Source: Betaproteobacteria bacterium (GTDB lineage Bacteria > Pseudomonadota > Gammaproteobacteria > Burkholderiales > Usitatibacteraceae). From it: a stretch of 64,000 bases of DNA. The notes under the pieces were generated by a model. That model was not told where the DNA came from, did not search any database, and saw only the letters and a program-made list of their open reading frames with translations. The translations under genes and the position numbers were made by a program. The stretch's first letter is position 1. Each line of letters begins with the position of its first letter. Location of the stretch: contig JADKJR010000006.1 in NCBI GenBank assembly GCA_016720925.1, positions 124,001 through 188,000 of the forward strand. Direction: 5' to 3'. Below, piece by piece: positions 17,431 through 27,318 of the stretch.

Positions 17431-18755
17431 ATTCCGGCTACCTTGCCAGCGGCATAAAGCGCTTTCGATAAATCTTCAATGAGATCGTCAACGTGCTCGA
17501 TGCCGATCGAGAGCCGGATGGTTCCTTCGGAAATGCCGGAGGCTTTCAGTGCCGCCGCATCCATGCGGAAGTGTGTGGTGCTCGCGGGATGAATGACGAG
17601 AGATTTTGCGTCACCAATATTGGCCAGGTGAGAGAACAGCGAAAGTTTTTCGATGAAGGTTTTCCCAGCGACCTTCGCCAGGCCCGGTCCGCCCCTGACT
17701 TCAAAACTGACCACCGCGCCAGCGCCGTCCGGCAGCAGTTGTTTGGCGACAGCATGATCGGGATGCGATTCCAGTTCGGGATAGGTCACTCGCGCGACCG
17801 CCTTGTGGGATGACAGGAATTCGACAATTTTTCGTGTGTTCTCCACATGCCGCGGCATGCGCACATGCAATGTCTCTAGCCCCTGCAAGATCTGGAAAGC
17901 GGTCATCGGCGCCATGGCGGCACCGAAATCCCGCAAGCCTTCGCGGCGCGCGCGCAAGGCGAACGCGGCGACGGACGATTCCTCGCTCATTACCATGCCG
18001 TGAAATCCGTCATAGGGCTCGGTCAGCGTGGGAAATTTGCCTGCATTTTCCCCGTCCCCTTCCCAATTGAACGTGCCGCCATCGACCAGCACACCGCCGA
18101 TCACCACACCGTGTCCGGATAGGAACTTGGTCGCGGAGTGCATGACGATGTCAGCCCCCTGGGACACGGGGCGCGACAGAAACGGCGTCGTCAGCGTGGC
18201 ATCAACCATCAGCGGCAGGCCTCGCGAATGCGCGATTTCGGCCACCATCGGGATGTTCAATACGTCGAGGCCGGGGTTGCCGACGGATTCGCCGAACAAC
18301 AACCGGGTATTCGGACGAATGGCGGCTCGCCAGGCGTCGGCGTCGCGACCATCGACGAAACTGGTTTCAATGCCAAAGCGTGGCAAGGTATAAGAAAGGA
18401 GGTTATGCGATCCCCCGTAAAGCGCATTTGACGCCACGATGTGGCTCCCGGCACCCATCAGGGTGGCGATGGCGAGGTGCAACGCCGCCTGGCCTGACGC
18501 GACCGCGATAGCGGCCGGTGCACCTTCCAGCGCCGCCATGCGTTCTTCAAACACGCTTAGCGTCGGGTTGGAAATACGCGAATAAACGTGGCCAGTCCGC
18601 TCCAGATTAAATAAAGACGCTGCCGTGTCGATATCAGGGAAGACAAATGAAGCGGTTTGATAAATAGGTACGGCGCGGGCACCCGTTGCCGGGTCAGGTG
18701 ACTGGCCGGCGTGAACGGTCAGGGTATCCAAGTGCGGGTATTTTGGGGCGGACAT
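17427..18755 (-). CDS. metY: O-acetylhomoserine aminocarboxypropyltransferase/sulfhydrylase family
   Basis: PLP enzyme of the Cys/Met gamma family, likely making homocysteine from O-acetylhomoserine and sulfide. The 442-residue length and the sequence TLTVHAGQSPDPATGARAVP near the N-terminus match MetY rather than the shorter MetB/MetC. The PLP lysine is in SATKFLSGHG (near residue 210), and YSRISNPT is the usual cofactor-phosphate region. No SAM-type riboswitch was recognised upstream. Co-transcribed with the downstream hydrolase. Confidence 0.87.
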   Translation of the reverse strand: MSAPKYPHLDTLTVHAGQSPDPATGARAVPIYQTASFVFPDIDTAASLFNLERTGHVYSRISNPTLSVFEERMAALEGAPAAIAVASGQAALHLAIATLMGAGSHIVASNALYGGSHNLLSYTLPRFGIETSFVDGRDADAWRAAIRPNTRLLFGESVGNPGLDVLNIPMVAEIAHSRGLPLMVDATLTTPFLSRPVSQGADIVMHSATKFLSGHGVVIGGVLVDGGTFNWEGDGENAGKFPTLTEPYDGFHGMVMSEESSVAAFALRARREGLRDFGAAMAPMTAFQILQGLETLHVRMPRHVENTRKIVEFLSSHKAVARVTYPELESHPDHAVAKQLLPDGAGAVVSFEVRGGPGLAKVAGKTFIEKLSLFSHLANIGDAKSLVIHPASTTHFRMDAAALKASGISEGTIRLSIGIEHVDDLIEDLSKALYAAGKVAGI

Positions 18756-18834
18756 GGTGTTTGTCAGTGAAATTCAGCAAGTTGCGATTGAAATGTAAGG
18801 CTTGGCGTTAAATCTTGCCAGAACCCCATTGTTT

Positions 18835-18862
18835 TTGTTATGGTGTCAGGTCAAGTTATGTT
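18835..18862 (+). promoter_or_regulatory. Possible promoter of the endopeptidase gene
   Basis: TTGTTA (18835-18840) and TATGTT (18857-18862) are 16 bp apart, about 95 bp before the first start codon. Confidence 0.4.
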
Positions 18863-18956
18863 GAACCGGCAATAATTGACTGGAGCAGGTTCCCTTCACT
18901 CCAACTCGTCAAAGAGAAGGCGTGAGAAATGCGGCGCGATGAGGTAAGAAATCGTC

Positions 18957-19904
18957 GTGCCGGATAAAAAGGATGGTATCGGCGTGCAGCGGAATTCACT
19001 ACCTATTATCGCGGCTTTTTGTGCAGCGTTGCTCGCAAGTGCGAGCGCGGATGTTTGTGCCGAGTCCGCCAGAAAAGCCAGGCCGGTTTTGCAAAAATCG
19101 CGCGCCACGCCTGACCTCACCCGCGAGGGGGTGCCCAATCTGCTGTCGCACGCCGCCATGGTGTTTGATCCAATGACCGGCCGCGCGCTGTACGCCAAGA
19201 ACGCCGACGTGCCAATGCCGATTGCCTCCATCACCAAGTTGATGACCGCAATGGTGGTGCTGGAGGCCAAACAGAATATGGACGAGCCGGTGATTATCGA
19301 TAGCGCGGACATCGATACCATCAAAAGTTCCCGCTCGCGCCTGCCGGTTGGCACCGCGTTTCGGCGCGAGGATTTGTTGCGGCTTGCCTTGATGGCGTCG
19401 GATAACCGCGCGGCTGCCTCGTTGGGCCGCACTTATCCCGGCGGCACGCCTGCATTTGTCGACGCCATGAATGCCAAGGCGAAGCTGATTGGCATGCAGA
19501 ATTCCAGATTTGTCGATCCAACCGGCTTGGCACCCGCCAATGTTGCAAGCCCGCAGGATCTCGCGCTGCTGGTTGCCGAAGCGTCAAGCTTTCCGCAGAT
19601 TCGTGAGTATTCGACGACACCGCAATTGCACGTCACGCTTCCGAACGGCAAACGTGCCATGGGCTTTAACAACACCAATGCGCTGGTGCGTTCCTCGAGC
19701 TGGGATATCGGCCTTTCCAAGACCGGCTACATCAACGAAGCAGGAAAATGCCTGGTGATGCACGCGACCATCGGCAATAACCCGGTGGTGATCGTATTGC
19801 TCGATTCCTGGGGTAAGCTGACACGAATGGGCGATGCCAACCGTATCAAGAAATGGCTCGAAAATCGCAAACAACTGGCAGCGCTTGGGTCGAAGACTGG
19901 CTGA
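18957..19904 (+). CDS. pbpG: D-alanyl-D-alanine endopeptidase (PBP7 type)
   Basis: Periplasmic low-molecular-weight penicillin-binding protein that cuts peptidoglycan cross-links. The three active-site motifs are intact: SITK (Ser91-Lys94), SDN (148-150) and KTG (near 259). A hydrophobic signal segment (about 14-31) precedes the mature domain. The PBP5 C-terminal domain is missing, which favours PbpG over a DacA-type carboxypeptidase. The frame opens with GTG 18957. A second GTG at 18984, with an AAGGA site before it, would give a tighter signal peptide and is a good alternative start. Confidence 0.88.
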   Translation: MPDKKDGIGVQRNSLPIIAAFCAALLASASADVCAESARKARPVLQKSRATPDLTREGVPNLLSHAAMVFDPMTGRALYAKNADVPMPIASITKLMTAMVVLEAKQNMDEPVIIDSADIDTIKSSRSRLPVGTAFRREDLLRLALMASDNRAAASLGRTYPGGTPAFVDAMNAKAKLIGMQNSRFVDPTGLAPANVASPQDLALLVAEASSFPQIREYSTTPQLHVTLPNGKRAMGFNNTNALVRSSSWDIGLSKTGYINEAGKCLVMHATIGNNPVVIVLLDSWGKLTRMGDANRIKKWLENRKQLAALGSKTG

Positions 19905-20018
19905 CGCCATTGGCGATTCCATCACAACGCGGGTTTTCCCGGCGTTGCTGTTTCTGCGGCGGCCATTTAATTGACTGTCGTCGATTAGGTGCGAACCGGC
20001 ATGCGCTAATATGCGCCT

Positions 20019-20753
20019 ATGAAAGTCGGCCTCTTCGTTACTTGCCTGGTTGATCTCGTCCGCCCCAACATCGGGTTTGCGGCGCTGAAGTTGCTGGAAG
20101 ACGCGGGCTGCGAGGTGATCGTGCCGCCCGACCAGACCTGCTGCGGCCAGCCGGGTTACAACTCCGGTGCAAGGGACGTGGCGAAAGCGCTTGCGAGGAA
20201 AGTACTCGCGGAGTTTCGCGATTGCGACTACATTGTTGCGCCATCAGGTTCATGTTCCGGCCAGATAAAGGTGCACGCGGTTGAAGATCTGTTTCATGGC
20301 GAACCCGAGGAAGCGGAATTTCGTGCACTCGCCGCCAAATGGTTTGAGCTGTCGGATTTTCTGGTCAACGTATTGAAGCGCGACAGTGTTCCGGGGAAGT
20401 TTGCGGGCAGCGTGACCTATCACGATAGTTGCTCGGGCCTGCGTGAGCTCGGCATCAAACAGCAGCCGCGCGCACTGCTGGCGAAAGCCGGCTGCACGCT
20501 AAATGAGATGCAGGATTCTGAAAAATGCTGCGGCTTTGGCGGGACCTTTTCGATCAAGCTGGGCGAAATCTCCACGCGCATGGCCGAGAACAAGTGCGTC
20601 AACATCGGTGTTGCCGGAGCGGACGCGCTGGTGGGCGGTGACCTCGGCTGCCTGCTGAACATTGAAGGCCGCCTGCGGCGCAATGGCGACCTGAAAACGA
20701 AGGTTTATCACTTCGCCGAGATCGCGGCGGGGATGACGGAAGGCAAACAGTAA
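20019..20753 (+). CDS. lutA: L-lactate utilization protein LutA (LldE)
   Basis: One of three subunits of the iron-sulfur L-lactate dehydrogenase LutABC/LldEFG. The 244-residue protein has two cysteine-rich CCG modules: CCGQPGYNSG in the first half and DSCSGLRELG...CCGFGGTFS in the second, as expected for binding of an iron-sulfur cluster. It starts the lutABC group. The 265 bp before it hold no other gene, and the gap after it carries a half-copy of the dispersed repeat. Confidence 0.93.
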   Translation: MKVGLFVTCLVDLVRPNIGFAALKLLEDAGCEVIVPPDQTCCGQPGYNSGARDVAKALARKVLAEFRDCDYIVAPSGSCSGQIKVHAVEDLFHGEPEEAEFRALAAKWFELSDFLVNVLKRDSVPGKFAGSVTYHDSCSGLRELGIKQQPRALLAKAGCTLNEMQDSEKCCGFGGTFSIKLGEISTRMAENKCVNIGVAGADALVGGDLGCLLNIEGRLRRNGDLKTKVYHFAEIAAGMTEGKQ

Positions 20754-20771
20754 ACACCAGTACTGGCGAGG
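20752..20771 (+). repeat. Possible half-copy of the dispersed inverted repeat
   Basis: AAACACCAGTACTGGCGAGG resembles the left arm of the copy at 33292, but no matching right arm was found. It may be a decayed relic between lutA and lutB, or chance. Confidence 0.3.
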
Positions 20772-20852
20772 TGTTCCTGGCAATATTGTCTGGAGAGGCC
20801 CGCCGAATGGCGATCTACGTGCATTTATGCTTGGTGGCTGACAGGAAAACCG

Positions 20853-22262
20853 ATGCAAGTTCAAAGCATGCATTTCAAGCAAACGGCGAGTGGCAAGCTC
20901 AACGATGCCGTGTTGCAGGGCGCGATGAAAAAGGCCAAGGGCAAGTTCGTCGACGGGCGGGCGCTTGGCGTGGCCGAGGTCGATAACTGGGAGGACATTC
21001 GTACCTATGCCGCGGAACTTCGCAATCGCGTCATCGACAATCTTGATGCGTACTTGCTCGAATTCGAGCGCAATGCCATCCGCCGCGGCGCCAAAGTGCA
21101 TTGGGCCGAAACTGCCGAGGAAGCCAACGCGATCGTGCTTGGCATCGCCCAGCAGAATGGCGTGAAAACGGTCACCAAGTCGAAATCGATGGTGACCGAG
21201 GAAATTGCCCTCAATGACGTGCTGATCGCTGCCGGTATTCACGTGATGGAAACCGATCTCGGTGAATACATCCTGCAGCTGGCACACGAGCCGCCTTCGC
21301 ATATTGTGGCCCCGGCCATGCATAAGTCGAAAGAGCAGGTCGCGGAATTGTTTGCCGCCGCGCATCACAAGCCGCTACTCACCGACATTGGTGAACTGAC
21401 GCGCGAAGCGCGTGAACAGTTGCGCAGCCATTTTCTCGCCGCCGACATGGGTATCTCCGGCGCCAACTTCATCGTCGCCGAAACCGGCACCACGCTCACG
21501 GTCACCAACGAAGGCAATGCCGATCTGGTGACCACGGTGCCGCGCATTCACTGTGTGGTGACGGGTATTGAAAAGGTCATCCCGACACTGGAAGATTTCG
21601 CAACGCTGATTCGCCTGTTGCCGCGCTCGGCCATCGGCCAGTCGATCGTCAATTACCTCACGCTTACCACCGGCGTGAAGTCTCCGGATGAGACCGACGG
21701 GCCCGAGCAGATGCATGTCGTGCTGGTCGACGCCGGCCGCACCAAGCTGGTCGGCAGCGACATGAAAGACATGCTGCGCTGCATCCGCTGTGGCGCGTGC
21801 ATGAATCATTGTCCGGTCTACCAGAACGTCGGGGGCCATGCGTACGGCTGGGTATACCCGGGGCCGATGGGTTCGGTGCTGACGCCCACCTATGTCGGCA
21901 TCGAAAATGCCGGCGACCTTCCCAATGCAGCCACTTTCTGCGGCGAATGCCAGGTCGTGTGCCCGGTGAAGATCCCGCTGCCCGACTTGATGCGCAAATG
22001 GCGCGAGAGGCAGTTTGACCAAAGGCTGCGGCCGTTTGGCGAGCGATTTGTCATGTCGGTCTGGGCGTTCTTCATTCAGCGGCCGCGCCTGTATGCGTTT
22101 GCATCGCGCATCGGCGTTCGAGTGGCCGTGTGGATGGGTGGCAAAGACAAGCTGATTCATTCACTGCCCGGCATCGATGGCTGGACCGATGGGCGCGACA
22201 TGCCGGCACCGCAGGGAAGAACCTTCAGGGAACTCTATGCGGCGAGAAAGGGCGGCCAATGA
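20853..22262 (+). CDS. lutB: L-lactate utilization protein LutB (LldF)
   Basis: Iron-sulfur subunit of the LutABC lactate dehydrogenase. The 469-residue protein has an N-terminal LUD (DUF162-type) region and a C-terminal ferredoxin-like part with CIRCGACMNHCPVY (near residue 310) and CGECQVVCPVKIP, giving the cysteines for two [4Fe-4S] clusters. The ATG lies after AGGAAAA. The stop overlaps the lutC start by four bases. The oxidation of L-lactate to pyruvate is known for the family. Confidence 0.93.
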   Translation: MQVQSMHFKQTASGKLNDAVLQGAMKKAKGKFVDGRALGVAEVDNWEDIRTYAAELRNRVIDNLDAYLLEFERNAIRRGAKVHWAETAEEANAIVLGIAQQNGVKTVTKSKSMVTEEIALNDVLIAAGIHVMETDLGEYILQLAHEPPSHIVAPAMHKSKEQVAELFAAAHHKPLLTDIGELTREAREQLRSHFLAADMGISGANFIVAETGTTLTVTNEGNADLVTTVPRIHCVVTGIEKVIPTLEDFATLIRLLPRSAIGQSIVNYLTLTTGVKSPDETDGPEQMHVVLVDAGRTKLVGSDMKDMLRCIRCGACMNHCPVYQNVGGHAYGWVYPGPMGSVLTPTYVGIENAGDLPNAATFCGECQVVCPVKIPLPDLMRKWRERQFDQRLRPFGERFVMSVWAFFIQRPRLYAFASRIGVRVAVWMGGKDKLIHSLPGIDGWTDGRDMPAPQGRTFRELYAARKGGQ

Positions 22263-22909
22263 GCGCCCGCGAAAATATCCTCGCCCGCATTCGCGAGAAA
22301 TCCGGCCGCAATGGCGTGACATCGGCGCCAGAACTTGCTGCCGTGCGCGCGCACATTGCGGAGCACGCGTGCGGGCCACTGCCGTCGATCTCGCGGCACG
22401 ATCCGGTCACGCATTTCATCGCCGAATGCGCACGGTTGAAGAGCACCACGGCCGAACTTGACGACATCGCCGCGCTGCCGGCGGAAGTGGCGCGCTACAT
22501 CGCGGCCAATGCCTTGAGGATGCGCTGCGTTGGCTGGCACGAATTTGCGGCGCTCAACTGGCAAAGTGCCGGGATTCAGTTCGATGATCGTCCTGCCAAC
22601 GGCGATGATTTGATCGGCCTGACGGGAAGTTTTTGCGGGATCGGTGAAACCGGCACATTGCTGTTGCTCGGCGCGCCTGCCACGCCGAAGGCCACCGCCC
22701 TGTTGCCGGAAACGCATATCTGTGTGGTGAAAAAATCACGCATTCTGGCAACGATGGAAGATTCATTCGCGCTGATGCGAAATGAGATCGGCGAGCCGCC
22801 GCGCGCGACTTTTTTTGTGTCCGGGCCGTCACGTACAGCGGACATCGAGCAAACGCTTGTAATCGGCGCGCATGGCCCCTATCGGGTGCACGTCATCCTG
22901 ATTCCGTGA
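22259..22909 (+). CDS. lutC: L-lactate utilization protein LutC (LldG)
   Basis: Third subunit of the LutABC system, a LUD-domain (DUF162) protein of 216 residues with the conserved GLTGSFCGIGETGTLLLLG-type core and no cysteine clusters. The start is fixed by the ATGA overlap with lutB; a longer frame begins inside lutB and is rejected. The three genes form a compact operon for growth on lactate. No LldR- or LutR-type regulator is seen next to it. Confidence 0.92.
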   Translation: MSARENILARIREKSGRNGVTSAPELAAVRAHIAEHACGPLPSISRHDPVTHFIAECARLKSTTAELDDIAALPAEVARYIAANALRMRCVGWHEFAALNWQSAGIQFDDRPANGDDLIGLTGSFCGIGETGTLLLLGAPATPKATALLPETHICVVKKSRILATMEDSFALMRNEIGEPPRATFFVSGPSRTADIEQTLVIGAHGPYRVHVILIP

Positions 22910-22961
22910 CTCTGGCTCCTGTCGGGGCTGCTAGAATCGGCGCATTGCTTCCGGAGGTCAC

Positions 22962-24338
22962 ATGCCGAAATTGAATCTGTTCCCCCGCCTGGCGCTGATA
23001 TGTTTCATGGTGTTCGCGCCTGTCGCCGCAATGGCCGCGCCGACCGAAGGCGTGACACTGATCAAGGTGGGCGGCATCCCGGTCGATTTCATCCTGTTTG
23101 CGATCACGCTCCTCGGGGTAGCGCTGTTTCACGGCCAGACCCTTTATGTCGCGCTGGCAGGCGTGGTCACGATTTCGCTCTACAAGATTGTCTTTACCGG
23201 CTTCAAATTCGGTCCCGGCGTCTCGGGCTGGATTTCGCACATGAGCCACGAGTGGGTGATTCTCGCCAACCTGCTTTGCCTGTTGATGGGCTTCGCGCTA
23301 CTGTCGCGGCACTTCGAAAAAAGCCATGTGCCGGTGATATTGCCGAAATATCTGCCGGACGACTGGAAGGGCGCGTTTGTGATGCTGATCATGGTATTCG
23401 TGTTGTCGGCGTTCCTCGACAACATTGCCGCCGCATTGATCGGCGGCGCAATGGCGCATCAGTTGTTCCGCGCCAAGGTGCACATCGGTTATCTCGCCGC
23501 CATCGTCGCTGCTTCCAACGCCGGCGGAGCAGGTAGCGTCGTGGGCGACACCACTACTACCATGTTATGGATTTCTGGCGTAAATCCGATCCAGGTCTTC
23601 GATGCCTATGTGGCCGCAGTGGTCGCGCTCATCGTCTGCGGAATCCCCGCTTCGCTGCAGCAGCATAAATTCTCGCCGATTCTGAAGGATGCGCATGCGC
23701 ACACACACGTCGACTGGACCCGTGTCGGCATCGTCGCGCTGATCCTGATTCTGGCCATCGGTACCAACGTGACGGTGAACATGAAATTCAACCATCTGGC
23801 CGATCATTTTCCCTTTATAGGCGTGGCGGTCTGGGTGGCGATACTGATTTCCATACCGCTTCGCCGTCCCGATTGGGAGCTCTTGCCCGATGCCGGCAAG
23901 GGCGCAATCTTTCTGCTGTCGCTGGTGACCTGCGCGTCGATGATGCCGGTCGAGGAATTGCCTGTCGCGTCGTGGATGAGCGCACTGGGGCTTGGCTTTG
24001 TGTCAGCCGTGTTTGACAATATTCCGCTGACGGCGCTCGCGATCAAGCAGGGAGGCTATGACTGGGGCTTCCTCGCCTATGCAGTGGGTTTCGGCGGATC
24101 GATGATCTGGTTTGGCTCATCGGCGGGCGTGGCATTGTCGAGCATGTATCCCGAAGCGAAATCGGTGGGCCTGTGGCTGAAGCACGGCTGGCACGTTGCG
24201 CTAGCGTACGTGGTCGGCTTCTTCGTCATGCTGGTGGTACTGGGCTGGCATCCGGACGCGCCGACCAAGAAGGGTGCCATCGTGTCACCGGCTGTAGCGC
24301 TGACGATTGCCGCGCCGCCTGAGGGTTCGCCCAGATAG
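22962..24338 (+). CDS. Na+/H+ antiporter, NhaD/ion-transporter superfamily
   Basis: A 458-residue polytopic inner-membrane protein of the ArsB/NhaD ion-transporter superfamily. Two half-repeats carry related motifs: FLDNIAAALIGG with NAGGAGSVVGDTTTTML in the first half, and VFDNIPLTALAI with GGSMIWFGSSAGVALS in the second. These Asp-Asn-Ile and Gly/Ser-rich segments are typical of ion-binding sites in NhaD and citrate-type carriers. GGAGG precedes the ATG. It is placed between lutABC and a convergent nhaA. Sodium export is the likeliest job, although an organic-anion substrate is not excluded. Confidence 0.75.
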   Translation: MPKLNLFPRLALICFMVFAPVAAMAAPTEGVTLIKVGGIPVDFILFAITLLGVALFHGQTLYVALAGVVTISLYKIVFTGFKFGPGVSGWISHMSHEWVILANLLCLLMGFALLSRHFEKSHVPVILPKYLPDDWKGAFVMLIMVFVLSAFLDNIAAALIGGAMAHQLFRAKVHIGYLAAIVAASNAGGAGSVVGDTTTTMLWISGVNPIQVFDAYVAAVVALIVCGIPASLQQHKFSPILKDAHAHTHVDWTRVGIVALILILAIGTNVTVNMKFNHLADHFPFIGVAVWVAILISIPLRRPDWELLPDAGKGAIFLLSLVTCASMMPVEELPVASWMSALGLGFVSAVFDNIPLTALAIKQGGYDWGFLAYAVGFGGSMIWFGSSAGVALSSMYPEAKSVGLWLKHGWHVALAYVVGFFVMLVVLGWHPDAPTKKGAIVSPAVALTIAAPPEGSPR

Positions 24339-24369
24339 TTTGGGTCGCCTCATAGGGGAGGTAGTGGTT

Positions 24370-25563
24370 TTACGACCGCGCGTTGGCACTGACGTCGATG
24401 TCAGCAGGTTTGCAAACGAGTCTGAGCCATAAAAAGCCGATTATTCCCGCTGTCAGCGATGCCACGAGAATCGCCATCTTGGAAGCGTTGATTCCTTCTG
24501 TATTCCCGGCAAAGGCGAGATTGGCAATGAAAATGGACATCGTGAAGCCGATACCGCCAATCATTCCTGCGCCAACGGCATGCCGCCATTTCAAGTCGGG
24601 TGGCAGATGACATATCCCGGCTGATATAGCGATCAGGCAAAGCAGCGTCACCCCTAAGGGCTTGCCTACCACCAGACCGGCGATGATGCCCACGCTGTTG
24701 GTGCTGGTGAGGCTTTGCAGCCAGTCCGCGCCAATGGGGATGCCGGTATTTGCGAGCGCGAAAATGGGCAGGATCAGGAATGCCACAGGTTTGTGCAGGA
24801 AATGTTCCAGCCGGTGTGACGGCGACGCGGCATCGCCGTCCTTCGCCGAGAAGGGGATCGCAAACGCCAGCATGACACCTGCGATCGTTGCGTGAATTCC
24901 GGATTTCAACATCAGGAACCACATCAACGCGCCGCCGAGCAAATACGTAACGAGCGACATGATCCTGAAAAGGCGATTCAGCGCCAGCAGCAGCATCCAG
25001 ACTGATAGCGCTGCGCAGAGATACCACACCGATAATTTCGCGGTATAAAACGTGGCAATGATGACGATGGCACCCAGGTCGTCGATGACCGCGAACGCCA
25101 CGACAAATACCTTCAGCGACGCCGGGATACGATTTCCAAGAATGGCCAGCACACCCAACGCAAACGCGATATCCGTGGCCATCGGAATCCCGATCCCGGC
25201 CTGCGTTACGGTGCCCGCATTGAACGAGAAATGAATGAGTGCGGGCGCTGCCATGCCGCCGACGGCTGCAAAAATGGGTAACAGCGCATTCCTGAGGTCA
25301 GATAGCTCGCCGACATACAGTTCGCGTTCAAGCTCCAGGCCGATGAGCAGAAAGAAAATGGCCATTAGCGCGTCGTTGATCCAGTGCTCGACGCTCAGGC
25401 CCCAAACTTGTCTTTGCCAAATTCCCGAATACTCGGCGCCAATCGGAGAGTTCGCGATCAATAGTGAGATTGCGGTGCAAATAATGAGCAGAATCCCGCT
25501 TGACTTTTCCGAGTCGAAAAACTCGTTGAACGAATTTGACAATGCCCGCTGGACTTTGCTCAC
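24370..25563 (-). CDS. nhaA: Na+/H+ antiporter NhaA
   Basis: Exchanges cytoplasmic Na+ for external H+ in the inner membrane. The 397-residue protein has the conserved MATDIAFALGVL segment, holding the structural helix-4 region, and the paired aspartates in VIDDLGAIVIIATFY that bind the ion. Length and about twelve hydrophobic helices fit NhaA. Translation starts at GTG 25563, five bases after an AAGGA site. It is convergent with the NhaD-type gene, so two unrelated antiporters sit side by side. Confidence 0.93.
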   Translation of the reverse strand: MSKVQRALSNSFNEFFDSEKSSGILLIICTAISLLIANSPIGAEYSGIWQRQVWGLSVEHWINDALMAIFFLLIGLELERELYVGELSDLRNALLPIFAAVGGMAAPALIHFSFNAGTVTQAGIGIPMATDIAFALGVLAILGNRIPASLKVFVVAFAVIDDLGAIVIIATFYTAKLSVWYLCAALSVWMLLLALNRLFRIMSLVTYLLGGALMWFLMLKSGIHATIAGVMLAFAIPFSAKDGDAASPSHRLEHFLHKPVAFLILPIFALANTGIPIGADWLQSLTSTNSVGIIAGLVVGKPLGVTLLCLIAISAGICHLPPDLKWRHAVGAGMIGGIGFTMSIFIANLAFAGNTEGINASKMAILVASLTAGIIGFLWLRLVCKPADIDVSANARS

Positions 25564-25872
25564 GGCAGTCCTTTGATGTGAATTTCAAGCTGTGTGGTTT
25601 TCACTTGCGGCATATTGCGGCTTTGTTGTCGAGTTTGATATGCATGGCGCCGATCGGCGTGCAGGGAATGTACTCGCCCAGCCTGTTTATTCGATCAATT
25701 TAAGCAGACGCCATTTTGCACGTTAATGTTCAGCCTGCTCTGAGCCGAAGCAGTGGTCGTGGCCGTGATGCCTGAGAGGTTTGCCCATATCGCGGCACGG
25801 TCGAAAGAAGGACAATTTCCGTTGAAGCCATTCGTGGATGTAACCGCTACGATTCAGATTGATGCGCACATG

Positions 25873-25900
25873 TTGCGATGCACAATGGTATTTGAATAAT
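25873..25900 (+). promoter_or_regulatory. Possible promoter of the TRAP operon
   Basis: TTGCGA (25873-25878) and AATAAT (25895-25900) are 16 bp apart. The 25564-26079 gap of about 515 bp between nhaA and dctP shows no convincing gene. A transcript starting here would have a leader of about 170 nt. No sigma54-type box was recognised. Confidence 0.4.
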
Positions 25901-26079
25901 AACTGTTACGACATTTTTTTGATGCAGGCCTATTGCGTAACGAATGACGGGCGACTAGCATCTATGGCTGAACATGGCGATAAGCAGTGAAGTAAGAAAA
26001 AACTGCATTCGCGGGACGGAATGAATTCAAGCAAGCCGATTCAACCTGACGCACGACAATCCCAACCCTAGGAGGCTGT

Positions 26080-27249
26080 ATGACAAAAGAAATCAAATCA
26101 ACCGGCACGTCTGTCGACAATAAACCGACGCGTCGCAAATTCCTGGCCGGCACCGCAGCAGCAGCGGGTGCGGCGATAACCAGTTTTCCCATGATCGCCA
26201 AGGCGCAGACCGGGCCGATCAACATGCGCTGGCAGAGCACCTGGCCGACCAAGGATATTTTCCACGAATACGCGCTGGACTTCGCCAAGAAGGTCAACGA
26301 CATGACCGGCGGCGACCTGAAGATCGAAGTGCTGCCGGCCGGCGCGGTGGTGCCGGCTTTCGGGCTGCTGGATGCGGTCGCGAAGGGCACGCTCGACGGC
26401 GGCCACGGCGTGCTGGGTTACAACTACGGCAGGCAGAATGCCCTCGCGCTATGGAATTCTGGCCCGGCATTCGGCATGGATGCCAATATGCTGCTGTCCT
26501 GGCACAAATATGGCGGTGGTCAGGAACTGCTTGCCAAGCTGTACAACTCCATCGGCATTACCACTGTTCAGTCTTTCCTGTACGGCCCGATGGCCACGCA
26601 GCCGCTGGGCTGGTACAAGAAGCCGATTACGAAAGAGGCGGATTTCAAGGGCTTGAAGTTCCGCACAAATGGCCTGGCGATTGACTTGTTCACGGCGATG
26701 GGTGCTGCGGTCAATGCGCTTCCCGGCGGCGAAATCGTGCCGGCCATGGACCGCGGCCTGCTCGACGGGGCCGAATTCAACAATGCCACGTCCGATCGCC
26801 TGTTGGGCTTTCCCGATGTATCCAAGGTTTGCATGCTGCAAAGCTACCACCAGAGCGCGGAAACGTTCGAGATTACGTTCAACAAGCCGAAGTACGATGC
26901 GCTCCCGGCGAAAATGAAGTCGATCATCGCCGGTGCCGTCGAAGCCGCATCCGCCGATATGTCCTGGAAAGCGATTGATCGTTATTCCAAGGACTACATT
27001 GACCTTCAGACCAAGGACAAGGTCAAGTTTTACAAGACCCCGGATGCAATCCTTCAATCGCAACTCACGCTTTGGGATGCAATCGTCGCCAAGAAGTCGG
27101 CGGAAAACCCATTGTTCAAGGAAATTGCGGCATCGCAGCGGGCATTTGCCGAACGCGCGGTCAAATGGGAACAGGACACCGTGATCAGCCGTCGCATGGC
27201 GATGAACCATTTCTTCGGCGCCAAGGCGGCTGCCCCGACGAAGGCTTAA
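26080..27249 (+). CDS. TRAP transporter substrate-binding protein (DctP family)
   Basis: Periplasmic receptor of a tripartite ATP-independent transporter. The 389-residue protein starts with a Tat signal (TRRKFLAG, RR at 18-19, cleavage after AKA) and continues with a DctP fold. The conserved GLKFRTNGLA region holds the arginine that usually binds a carboxylate. It resembles the TakP/mannitol-chloroaromatic cluster, which often takes 2-oxo acids or hydroxy acids. A strong AGGAGG site precedes it, and a terminator-like hairpin after the stop would favour more receptor than permease. The substrate is not known. Confidence 0.88.
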   Translation: MTKEIKSTGTSVDNKPTRRKFLAGTAAAAGAAITSFPMIAKAQTGPINMRWQSTWPTKDIFHEYALDFAKKVNDMTGGDLKIEVLPAGAVVPAFGLLDAVAKGTLDGGHGVLGYNYGRQNALALWNSGPAFGMDANMLLSWHKYGGGQELLAKLYNSIGITTVQSFLYGPMATQPLGWYKKPITKEADFKGLKFRTNGLAIDLFTAMGAAVNALPGGEIVPAMDRGLLDGAEFNNATSDRLLGFPDVSKVCMLQSYHQSAETFEITFNKPKYDALPAKMKSIIAGAVEAASADMSWKAIDRYSKDYIDLQTKDKVKFYKTPDAILQSQLTLWDAIVAKKSAENPLFKEIAASQRAFAERAVKWEQDTVISRRMAMNHFFGAKAAAPTKA

Positions 27250-27266
27250 GGGGTTTCTCGCGTCAA

Positions 27267-27308
27267 TCATCGACCATCCGGGCCACGTCCGGATGGTTGA
27301 TTTTTTTG
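27267..27308 (+). terminator. Terminator-like hairpin between dctP and dctQ
   Basis: The stem GACCATCCGG / CCGGATGGTT is followed by seven T residues, 18 bp after the dctP stop and before dctQ. Partial termination here would reduce dctQM relative to dctP. Confidence 0.75.
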
Positions 27309-27318
27309 GGCAAGCAAA

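Noticed and set aside
18756..18956. SAM-responsive riboswitch before metY
   Set aside because: No conserved SAM-I or SAM-II core could be recognised in this gap on the minus strand; a computed covariance search would be needed to exclude it fully.
20499..21368. A 289-residue minus-strand frame
   Set aside because: Antisense to lutA and lutB, both with intact cysteine motifs.
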